DNA of 64,000 nt from Combretum micranthum. Lineage: Eukaryota; Streptophyta; Magnoliopsida; Myrtales; Combretaceae. Below the pieces are notes generated by a model. That model saw nothing but the letters and a program-made list of their open reading frames with translations, was not told where the DNA came from and searched no databases. Below, piece after piece: positions 54,634-64,000 of the stretch. The stretch covers positions 1 through 64,000 of the forward strand of contig JAMXBD010002839.1 of assembly GCA_024138025.1 (NCBI GenBank), read 5' to 3'. A program made the position numbers and the translations under genes. How positions within the stretch are numbered: the first letter of the stretch is position 1; every line of letters begins with the position of its first letter.

Positions 54634-57423
54634 TGTAAAGACCCGATCCTCTAAATCCCGAGACTTAGAGTACCGAATCCCCAACCACATATAACGTTTT
54701 CACATTATATGTAAGGTTGTCCTAAAACTAACAGTTTATGAAAATTGTTTGATTAAAATCACTATACTTTGTAAAGAACTTTTAAACAAAACAAGATCGC
54801 TAACAAAAGCAATCTATACATACATTTACATCATATAAACATAGTTTAGTGCCAATACATGACACTACAAAAATTACATGTTTTCTCAAAACATGAGAAT
54901 CCTAAAGGATCTTAAGGTCATTACAAAAAGAATTTGGCTTAACTAACAAACCTTCTATACATAGCCTTTTCCTTAAGAAAAAGTCTTCCAAAAGTCTAGG
55001 GTAATCGGATCCTATTCGTCCCACTCATCCAGAAATCTCTCGAAATCGGACCCATAGCCCAAGTCATCATAAAACTCGTCTCCAATACCTGCAAGGCAGC
55101 AAAAGTGAGCCAGAGGCCCAGTACACAATAACCAATGCATAACAAGTCATCCAATTGATGTAATACATCATAGAACAAGTGGTTATCTTTATTACATTTT
55201 GATTCACAAATCAACAAGAGGGTATTCAAACCCCGGTCACACTTCGGGAATCCAGGGATCCTGAGTAACAGCAGTTGCTCAGGGGGCTGATATAAGCAGT
55301 CCGAATACTTATATCTTCTATATCTATTTCATGAAGATAATAGCTTCATTTAGGGTTTAAAAGCCGTTGCCCGACTCTATTTAAACTCAGTCCATAACAT
55401 GAGCCTAGTTCACAAGTTCCTATAAACTTTGAACTAAATCATGGTATTTCCCCCTAAGTTTAAGCAAACGTTACTCAGATACTATTCCCCCTATCGGCTA
55501 CCCACTTAACCAAAAAGAATCGCTATTGCATCATAGCGTACCATTGCATCATGGTAAAGTCATTGCATCATGACTTGGTTAAGCGCCTAGCTAACATGTC
55601 ATTGCATCATGACAGGTTTGCTGCTCCTCGGACCAGATTAAACAGCGTAATAGACATCCAATTCATTCAAATGTTAAGCCGAATCAATTTAAGTCAAATT
55701 AGAAATGCCTGGTTCTAGCAAACATCACACAAGTTATCGCGTACCTGGACCCGTTAGTATAGAACTAGGATCTCTCGGTGATGAATTAACCGAAGAATCC
55801 TTAACTGTAATAGAAATATCACAATAATCAATAAATCAACAAGTTTAGATCTCATTATCACAAGTATACACATATTATATCCATATATCACAATTAATCA
55901 AAGAAATCCAAATAATTGAATACAAGGTCATAAATAAGCATTTAAACATCCTATTACATTCTAAATCGCTTAATAAATACTTAATTACTTGAATAACAAA
56001 CTCTAGAAAATTTTAGAAAAAGTTTTTAAATTTCAAAAACACAGGGATACGCCGGTACTCAACGCCGGCGGCGTTGAACCGGTGTTCAATGTTAAAAAAA
56101 AAAAACACACTGCCAACGCTGGCAGCGTTCAATGGTACGCCGTCAGCCTTTGCACCCTACGCCGGCGGCCTTGAGCCGGCGTAGAATCCAAAACCAAAGT
56201 TTTCAAAAACGTCCAAAGAGGTGTAAGCCGGCCCTTACATATATACGCAGGAAACCTTCACATGTACGCCGGCGGCGTAGAAACTCAAATTGCCAGCGTA
56301 CGTTATGAAGAACAGACGCTGGCAAATCCTTAGTATAAAAGCTGGCGGCGTAACAAACGGCGTTAGGAAAATCGATTCTATGGGCTTTCTACACCGCCTC
56401 TACACCGGCGGCGTAGAATCCCCAGATGCCGACGTACGTTCTGAAAACTGGCTTAAACAAAAATTCAAATCCCCTGTTTTTCCACTTTGTAAAATTCTAT
56501 GTTAAAATACTTCAAAATCTTTCTCAACTACACTTCCAACTTCATATACTCACTCATTTCTATACTACTCAAACCTAGCAATTCCTAACAAGAATTCAAC
56601 ACAAATAAATACTTCAAAAACCTACTTCCATTCATTCTAAATTTCTCTACACACTTCCTCTTCACATTCTCCCAACACTTCATATTACTTCAACCATGCA
56701 TGCACAAACTCACATACTCATATAACTCATTCATAACTCATCCCAAGTATAGACAAACAATTTGGATTACATTAAACTCATTCCATCCAAGACTTTACAA
56801 AACTACAACAAGAAATAAAAACAAAGCATAAGCCACACTTAAAGCAACTCACATTTAAATGCTTTGCCTTGAAGATAACTTGATTTCCAAAGCTTGCTGT
56901 TGCCCTTAGTTTAGGCTTGGAATTGGGAACGGAGAGGGAAATGGAAGAAGAAAAGAAAAGGAAGAAGGAAAAGGAAAATTCTAAATAAAATTTGAGCTGC
57001 CCCAAAAAGTAGTCAAATTAGCTTAATTTTGACTTTAACACATTCCAAATTTACCCCTTAATGCATATATTAACTTAGGATGCATTTGGCATGAATTTGA
57101 ACTTCATTTGGGCCTTATATTTGAGCATAAATGCTACTTAATTAAAGAAACAAAATTTCCATCACTAATCTTGTAAAACCAAAGTTGATTTTTATAATCT
57201 AACTTAACTAACACCTTAATGCACAAAAGGCACAATTAATAATTTCATTACTCACACATTAATGCACATAAAACAAAATATCAATGTCAACATATACATA
57301 TACATATACAAAATCATATATCTTAGACTACTAACAACATAACCATGCTCATTCAATTCAACAATTTAAAATAAATAAATAAACACATGAAATTTGAATA
57401 AAATTGAAATCTAGGTCATTTCA
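54634..57423. mobile_element. Solo LTR, 2.8 kb, with perfect target duplication
   Basis: Starts TGTAAAGACCCG and ends CTAGGTCATTTCA. Flanked by TGAAG at 54629-54633 and 57424-57428. No second copy and no internal region are present, so this is a solo LTR left by recombination. The ACCTGCAAGG...GTGAGCC...GCCCAGTACACAATA run (55088-55130) is a familiar motif of long gypsy LTRs. It contains repeated CATTGCATCATGAC-type phrases (55505-55610) and a CpG-rich zone (56040-56430). Confidence 0.88.
56040..56430. repeat. CpG-rich palindromic repeats inside the solo LTR
   Basis: At least eight imperfect units built on ACGCCGGCGGCGTNGAA (for example 56048-56075, 56158-56190, 56262-56280, 56401-56420) in an otherwise AT-rich LTR. 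The units are partly self-complementary. No protein-coding signal. Confidence 0.8.
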
Positions 57424-57802
57424 TGAAGTAATGTCTTTTCATCTACATTTGAAAATCTTCTTATGATAGTTTTAAACCTTTTATATTTCTTAATAAAGTT
57501 ATGGCATATCTTGTAAAATTCGTTCAAGCATAGTTGTAACTAACTATTATGCTCCTATAGGATAAAATTATCGTTAAATTTTATAATTTGACTAAGTGTT
57601 GAGAAGAGGAAAAAAAAAAATTAAGCGGGTCGCGGGGCGGGATGGGTCAGGGTTAAAACCCTACAGGGGCGAGTTTGGTTATTGAATAGAAAACCCTATA
57701 GGGTCGCGGGGCGGGTTTGGGAAACCCTATTAGGAAGCGGGGCGGGTTCGGATCTTATACGACCCGTCCCAAACCCGCCCCGGTTGCATCCCTAGATATA
57801 AG

Positions 57803-57916
57803 TAAAACTTCATACCTTATCCACCTATATCCCGTTTACCTATAGTTGCTAAATATCACTTGGTTTTTGCAATGGATAAAATCCAATAACTTCATCTTCA
57901 TTTTTTAATAGTGCTA
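57803..57916. other. Short spacer between two elements
   Basis: AT-rich, nothing recognisable. Confidence 0.4.
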
Positions 57917-58377
57917 TGTTACAAGTTGTATGAGGAAACAACCATTATGGTTTAAAGATTACATCACAGTATAATAGATTCATGTATTCTAGCTCATTGT
58001 AATAGAAATAGTTTAATAATTGAGCTTTAGTAGTTAATCTAATAGAAAATATAACAAATTGATAACTATGTGAGCAAATATACATATCATATAAGTACAT
58101 GAATCAAAGCAGAAAAGGGTATCAAGCCCCTGCTTGAGAAATTAACCTGGAGTTGGCTAATCCTTAAATATTAGCAATCATTCTTCCCTACAAAAACACA
58201 CAAAACCATAGCTAGTCGAGAGGAATATAGAGAGAAGTTGAAACCCCAGATTTAGAGAAAGGAAATACACTTATCTTGACGAGTGTGGAGTGTACGCGAT
58301 AAGAATTAAGGTACTTGATATTGTGTTACTCTCTGAGTGAAGTTGTGGGCTTAGGCAAAATTGGTAATATTGCTAAT
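57917..58377 (+). repeat. Left LTR of the deleted chromovirus-like element
   Basis: About 460 bp, starting TGTTACAAGTTG. Colinear with 59114-59560. The right edge is approximate because both copies end in an AT-rich TTGGTAATATTG run. Confidence 0.7.
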
Positions 58378-58394
58378 AATTGGTAATAATTTGT

Positions 58395-59105
58395 TATGGA
58401 TTGTCCACTTGTTGGACTAAGTATTTGTCATGGGCAGAATTTGCCTACAATACTTTGTTTCATGAGGATGCTGATTCTACTCCATTTGAACTAGTTTATG
58501 TAAGACCATTGCCACTATTCCTTCTTATCAAGGTGTTTCTAGGGTAGAAGCAGTTGATATAGAGTTAAGAACTCCTAATGAATTATTGAAGACTTTGAGG
58601 ACAATTTGTCTAGAGCCTAGAACAAAATGAAACACTTTGTTGATCAGAACAGAAAAGAAGTGGAATTGTATGCTAGGGACTTAGTTTTCATTAAATTACA
58701 GCCTTATAAATAGATTTCTGTTTCAAAGAAGAAGTTTCATAAACTATCCCGTAGATTTTATGGACCTTATAAGAATTTGGAGAAAATTGGCTTGTATGCA
58801 TACAGAGTTGAGTTACCAGTTGGAGCGAGAATACATGATGTTTTTCATGTATCTTAGATTAAGGAGGATATTGGACAGGAGCTTACTCCTTTATCTCTTC
58901 CTCCAGAATTTTTAGTAGACAAACCCATCATTCGACCGATTAGAATATTAAGTGGTCAAACTATTTTTAGAAGGTCATTTTCTTAAGTTAGTCTTAGTTT
59001 AGTGGGATGGACTTCCATAAGAAGATTTGACTTGGGAAGATTGGGACACTTTTCAACATATCTATCCTACTTACAACCTTGAGGACAAGGTCGATTTTCA
59101 ACAGA
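58395..59105 (+). pseudogene. Integrase C-terminal remnant, chromovirus type
   Basis: Assembled from several frames: LSWAEFAYNTLFHEDADSTPFELVYVRP (58418-58506), FVDQNRKEVELYARDLVFIKLQPYK (58633-58710), RRFYGPYKNLEKIGLYAYRVELPVGARIHDVFHVS (about 58753-58855) and DLTWEDWDTFQHIYPTYNLEDKV (59025-59093). These are the end of the integrase core, the GPY/F module and the terminal ED-TWED tail of plant chromoviruses. Many stops and frameshifts. Confidence 0.85.
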
Positions 59106-59113
59106 GAAGCCTA

Positions 59114-59560
59114 TATTACAAGTCGTACGAGGAAACAATCATTATGGTTTAAAGATTGCATCACCATATAACATATTCATGTATTCTTGCTCATTGTGAC
59201 AGAAAAAATTTAGTAGTTGATCTAATAAAAAATATAACAAATTAATAACTAGATGAGCTAATGTACATATCATATAAATACATAAATCAAAGCAGAATAG
59301 GGTGTCGAACCCTTGCTTGAGAAATTAACTGGAGTTGGATAATCCTCAAATATTAGCAATCATTCTTATCTGCAAAAACACACAAAACCATAGTTAGTTG
59401 AGAAGAAAATAGAGAAAAGTCGAAACCCTAGATTTAAAGAGAGGGAAGAGACTTATCTTGACGAGTGTGGAGTGTGGGTAATAAGAATTAGGGTATGTGA
59501 TATTGTGTTTGTCTTTGATGAAGTTGTGGGCTTGGGTGAATTGGTAATATTGTTAATATA
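59114..59560 (+). repeat. Right LTR of the deleted chromovirus-like element
   Basis: Colinear with the left LTR, starting TATTACAAGTCG. Ends near TTGGTAATATTGTTAATA. Confidence 0.7.
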
Positions 59561-60416
59561 CGCACTCTCAATCTAATGAACTTTGAGGCAACTTTTTTTA
59601 CCTTAAAATCAAGCCGTTTATTAAAGTTGATGAGAATTGAGATTCATACAAAAATAGTTGAAAATTAGGTCTATCAATCAAGTGTATATCAAAATTGTGC
59701 AAAGTGAGAAAAGAAAGGTTTCGGCGGTATTAACATGTTATATGGATTGATTAATGGAAGATTAATACCAATAAAATTATAAAATATGAATATTTTTATA
59801 AGAACTATACACTTTTCATTGTTTTTCTAAAAAGAATTGGTATTTACCCACCACTTATGAGAAAGACTCCATCAAGTGTGATAGGCCACATGGAATAATT
59901 AGTGATGTATAATTAGAGGCAAAAATTTTTCATATAGACAGCTTTATAAAACTATGTGTCGTTTACACGCTTGTTTGAAACACATTGATACATCTCCACC
60001 ACTCACTGAAACAAATGATATATCATGCTCATTGAACTTTTTTTCCAACTCATTCGAACACTTCACATATTAATACTATTAAATTTTTTCTCAAGCGAGA
60101 AACAATGGGAGAAAAGAGAGAGAGAGAGACTAATGCGTTTCTTCATGTGTCTTATGGAAAAATAAAAGGTGGTTAGTTGCACCTCTTAAGATTTATATTA
60201 CGTTTGATTGATAAAAATGAAAATTGGTACTCTATTTTCATTTTCATTGAATAACTATTTTTTCATTTGGTTTGTAAAAAAACATATTAAAAGAAATATA
60301 TATTCCATGTAACGTAAGAAATCCATACTCATTATGAAAAATATATATTTCTTTTTAAAAAATACCTATAATTATAAAACAAAGGAATTGTTATTTCTTT
60401 CTATTTTTTTTCCCCA
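59561..60416. other. Intergenic AT-rich sequence
   Basis: No gene. A GA microsatellite lies at 60113-60130. Bases 60190-60400 look like a MITE of the 'TTTGATTGATAAAAATG' type without clear ends. Confidence 0.4.
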
Positions 60417-60540
60417 CACATATCAACATTCAAAGAATATTCCATTTTAGGATTTTTTTCCAATTAAGTGAATTAAACTTAATGTTGTAATTGGAAAAAA
60501 AAATCCTAAAATGGAATATTCTTTGAATGTTTGATATGTC
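60417..60540. repeat. Near-perfect hairpin, about 50-bp arms
   Basis: Arms 60417-60465 and 60488-60540 are inverted copies containing ATTCAAAGAATATTCCATTT and TAGGATTTTTTTCCAATTA, with an unpaired loop of about 22 bp. Mismatches are limited to one or two indels in a T/A run and one near the base. It could be a small MITE, a foldback, or an RNA hairpin if transcribed. Confidence 0.8.
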
Positions 60541-61317
60541 GTGGTCACCTTAAACCCTTAATATAACACTGGCATATGCTTGTTTGAATTATTGATTTTC
60601 ATCGGTATTGGATAAGTATCGGTTTGGTATCGGTTTAGTATCGATATAGGCTTAGTATTGGTTTGATTTGATCAATTTATAAGTAAAACTATTGGTTTTT
60701 CATTGGTATTATATCTGTATCGGTCCAGTATCTATTTAATATCAGTTCGGTTTGAAAAACGACACTAACGATGATCCAAATAGGATTGTTTAGCACTTCA
60801 ATAAATTATTAAACTTGATGATTTAATTTATCTTTGCCCATCAAGAAAATCCCAAGCCCTAGGATAATTACTATCAAAACATTAAAAAAAAAAGGAGGAA
60901 AAAAAAAGGTTCGCTGGAATCTCACCAGTATTTTTTATTCCCGTGGCACCTGAAAGGGCAGACTATCTGTGCTGGGATGTGGAACAACGTTAATGACCCA
61001 AAACAAGTTAAAAATGGATAATTAATTTCTAATCCTAGTTGGATCAGCACTTGGAATCAAACCTAAATTATAGAAGATTCGCACTCAATTTAATCATAAA
61101 GCATGCGATATGAACCACCCAATCAGTGAATATGAATCCAAGACTTGGATGGTGTTGCGAATAATGACACTTTTTTAACAATCCAAATCGTCCACTTCTC
61201 GCTGTCTGCATTACACATGTTTCGTTCTTCATTCTCAGCAGCATCAAAGGACGATTTCAGTTTTGGTTTTATCTGCCTCGTTGACAAATTCCTCCAATTA
61301 ATTTGCAGTTTTTTTTA
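60541..61317. other. Intergenic; hAT-like subterminal remnant at 60590-60770
   Basis: Repeated ATCGGTATNGGNT/TATCGGTTTAGTATCG phrases (60600-60660 and 60705-60755) resemble subterminal repeats of a non-autonomous hAT element. No clean terminal repeats or target duplication. The rest shows nothing. Confidence 0.4.
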
Positions 61318-61570
61318 ATACAACCTTATGAACTTTGACTTACCTAAAAATACCCTTTAAACTTTTAAATATTGCAAATAGCCCCTTCAAATTTTTATAA
61401 ATTGGCAATAACAGGGATATTTGATTGCTTAGTTTTATAATAATACATTAAGCTCAAAGTTTATGCGGTGTTAAATACAATCGATAAGTTTAAGGGGCAT
61501 TTTTTGCATCAAGATCAAAGTTTATGAAGGTTATTTTTAAGCTTTAGGGGTTATTTTTCAAATTATTAAA
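61318..61570. repeat. MITE-like remnant with short inverted ends
   Basis: CAACCTTATGAACTTTGA at 61321 pairs with TCAAAGTTTATGAAGGTTA at 61515-61533 in inverted orientation. Internal phrases of the AAATACCCTTTAAACTTTT kind are typical of Mutator-type MITEs in plants. Borders uncertain. Confidence 0.4.
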
Positions 61571-64000
61571 TTTTAAAAAGGTAGATTTACAACGTAAGAA
61601 TGTTCGAAAGCATTTTCATACCTCCCATTTCTAGCAAAATGTAAACATACAAATATATATCCTTACATTTGAAACTTTGCAAAACCATTTAGGAGCATCC
61701 AAAAGCTTTGTTACAATGGTCATAACTAGTAATGCTTTCTTAGGGTTTTACCTTGCTTTAGGTTGTATTGGCACATTTTCAGATTTAAGGGGTTTTTCAG
61801 CGCTTGATAAATAATTTAGGGGTATTTGCAAATCACTCCCCCTCCCCCTCACCCCCAAAATAATTTTGTAGTCTAAATGTTATATCTTTTTTGGATGTGA
61901 CCTGTAAGGAATATGAGTGATTTACTTGTAGTAGTTAAATGCTTAGGACCAACTTGTTTGCCTTGGTTTAGTTGATTGAAATAAAGCAAGTCGTTTGATA
62001 AGACCCAAAAGGAAGAGCCTAGTGCGCGAAGTAAATGGGTAATGCCCTTCAATTTGATATTTGAAAATGTCATAGCCACAGATTGGAGGAACTTGATTCG
62101 CTAAACAAAATTTTTTCTTTTTCTAGTCCATCAAGAGTGCAAATAGATACCGTGAACAAGTTGTAGAACATTTTCTCATAAAGTATTAAAGTAGAAGTGC
62201 CTATTTATTTAGTATCACGTTTGAAATTTTGTTGGATCAGGACAACATACTGTAAACGGCTAACAACATCACCATATTAAATATTAAATTAAACTCACCG
62301 TTTATACATTAGGTTATGTACAAAGCCCACCATTTCATACTTAAGGTGACTCAACAAGATTTAGTTTAGTGAATTTCAAACAAAATTTTATAAGTATTCT
62401 ATCTGTCTTTATTTTATTTTATTTTTTTTTGCATAGATTGTGTACTTGCAAAGAAAGTTAATGGCTTTAGGCTGCTGGAAACTCATCAAGATAATTTTAA
62501 CTTAAGCATACTTTATTAATACTAAATTTATTAGATGGATGTCATCAGAATCAAGATTTTACAGATGTACAGTCATCTCTCCTCATTTGACATATTTTGG
62601 AGAAATAAAAAATGTGGCGTCGTATTGTATGATCTCTATTTTAAATGATCAAACAAGCAACTTAGACAACCATTAGATTCAATTGCTCAAGAATATTAAA
62701 GTTGACATCCAAGGTTTCTTTATTTGTCACTTATGTAATTAGGTTTGATTGGCTAGCTTTTTTATATAGATATAGACATATTTTTTAATTTTTTTTTGAT
62801 AAATTGTTATTAAGAAATGGATATAGATAAAAAAAAAAAAGAAGTGAGCAATTCTTCTGAAAAGATCAAATATAAATAAAACACAGATGCAAATCGGATA
62901 TATTTATTCATATCATTTCAATACAGATACATATATAGATAAAAAATAAATCTAAGATATTAAGGGTTTATTTGTTTAGCTTTTTTCGATAAATATAGAT
63001 ATTTTTTTTTTCAAACAAACTATTTATCAAAAAATACATACAGATAAAAAAAGATTGACAATTCTCATAAAAATATCAAATAAATAAAATATAGATATAA
63101 ATAAAACATATTTATAAATATAAATTTAATATAAATACAAATACATATCAAAAACATCCTCCATCACTCTCTTTTTAAGTCGTCTCCCTTAGCAGTATCT
63201 ACTTATTACTATTGCAAGACCACTTGTAAGATTACCCATGTGATTCCCACATGACCATTTCGATTGGTCCTCGATCATATCTAAACACGTAATAATGAGT
63301 AGGGAAAGACGAATTGGGGCATAGATTTTCACTAAAAAAAACCTTGGATAAGACAGAAATACATGTAATATTGCACTGGAATAAATAGAGTTCTTTTTTT
63401 TTTCCCCCTTCCAAAATCCAAAAAAGTAACCAACCACAATTTAGTCTTAAGTTTAGCGTCACGTCCCTCTCGCACTCCAACACATATTATCATATATTGC
63501 AGAGTGGCACGACAAAAACCCAATGACCCTGTACTGGAAAGTAAAACTATCCTTTACTTTTATTAGAGGATTTTCAATGTGATAGTGATGATGACCAGCT
63601 TCTTTAATAATGCTTACACTTAACTGAAAGTCAATTATATAAAAGAATATATTTTTTTTTCTTTCCTTAGCTTCTTATAAGTTTTTACTAGACCTATATA
63701 CAGATATATATTCTATATAAATTGTTGCAAACATAAAAACTAACAAGGTATCTTAAAACCACCATCTAACATAGAATTGTTGTGCAAATCAGATTCCAAA
63801 AGTTAACGCGGATTTTAGTTTGAAATTATATAAATATATTTATTTAATGTACACATATGCTATTCTTTTTTTGGTTTAGCTTATTTTAAAATCTGTAATC
63901 CATAATTATAAACTATAATATTATATTTAAAAACGAGTTCTATTGTTAGGTTTTTTTGAATATGTCGCTAGTTTAGATCCGGTAGAAATCTGATATAGAA
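61571..64000. other. Intergenic AT-rich sequence with a duplicated MITE-like block
   Basis: No gene is supportable; open frames at 61873-62079 and 63189-63523 are short and unrecognisable. Bases 62735-62960 and 62965-63150 are two related blocks: AGCTTTTTTnnATAnATATAGA, then GATAAAAAAAGA-like and ATATCAAATAAATAAAA-like segments in order. They suggest two MITE copies side by side. Confidence 0.45.

Larger units (their letters stand above)
43736..57794. mobile_element. hAT-like element split by two nested LTR insertions
   Basis: Terminal inverted repeats are TAGGGATGCAATCGG at 43736 and, reverse-complemented, TAGGGATGCAACCGG ending at 57794. Flanking 8-mers GATATAGG (43728-43735) and GATATAAG (57795-57802) match at 7 of 8. 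Subterminal zones (43750-43915 and 57625-57790) are filled with ACCCTATAGGGT and CGGGNCGGGTTCGG repeats, characteristic of non-autonomous hAT elements. Removing the nested elements (44142-54560 plus one duplication, 54634-57423 plus one duplication) leaves about 0.83 kb without coding sequence. Confidence 0.85.
57917..59560 (+). mobile_element. Internally deleted chromovirus-like Ty3/gypsy element
   Basis: LTR-like direct repeats at about 57917-58377 and 59114-59560 share ACAAGTNGTANGAGGAAACAA, GCTTGAGAAATTAACnTGGAGTTGG and TTATCTTGACGAGTGTGGAGTG. Between them only the C-terminal end of integrase remains. A large deletion removed gag to the integrase core. Flanks TGCTA and TGTTA might be a decayed duplication, but the ends are not certain. 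Confidence 0.75.

Noticed and set aside
54996..55229. 77-codon minus-strand frame
   Set aside because: It lies within the solo LTR, has no recognisable domain and no conserved partner.

Overview
The window looks like nuclear DNA of a flowering plant, most likely a eudicot. It is AT-rich. It has one intron-containing plant gene with canonical GT/AG junctions. The rest is dominated by plant-type LTR retrotransposons (Tat- and Athila-like Ty3/gypsy, a chromovirus-like remnant) and non-autonomous hAT-like DNA elements. I saw no rRNA, tRNA, CRISPR array, bacterial operon or organellar block.

The only host gene I can support is TH2 (26575-33054, + strand, six exons). It encodes a TenA-like domain fused to a HAD-type thiamin monophosphate phosphatase. 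All six exons are recognisable and every junction is canonical. In exon 5, however, the frame shifts at about 32478, apparently by loss of two bases. That puts a TAG at 32487-32489 and removes the end of the HAD domain. Either this copy is a recent pseudogene or the assembly has an indel.

Left part (1-21850): a foldback element (471-1364) is followed by a large decayed Tat-lineage gypsy element on the minus strand, with LTRs at 1371-2010 and 21199-21850. Its gag, protease, RT, two RNase H domains and integrase lie between about 20.35 and 13.99 kb. It is interrupted by a hAT-like element inside RT (17026-17943) and apparently by an Athila-like element (about 6957-13486). The Athila-like element carries a broken plant mobile domain (PMD) gene in antisense.

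Middle (21851-35850): AT-rich flank, the TH2 gene, and a repeat-bearing 3' flank.

Right part (35851-64000): a short gypsy element with gag and protease only (35851-40563), split by an 828-bp hAT-like element that has a perfect 8-bp target duplication. A MITE lies at 42005-42284. Next is an 'onion': a roughly 0.83-kb hAT-like element (ends 43736 and 57794) into which two retroelements inserted. One is a non-coding 10.4-kb Tat-type LTR element (44142-54560, target duplication ATGTT). The other is a 2.8-kb solo LTR (54634-57423, target duplication TGAAG). A deleted chromovirus-like element (57917-59560), a near-perfect 50-bp-arm hairpin (60417-60540) and small MITE-like debris complete the window.

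I found no convincing new molecular system. The items most worth following up are the TH2 frameshift, the dual-start arrangement of TH2, the antisense PMD gene, the nested insertion record, and the tRNA-like A/B boxes carried in the LTRs of the non-coding element. All coordinates and alignments were made by eye.
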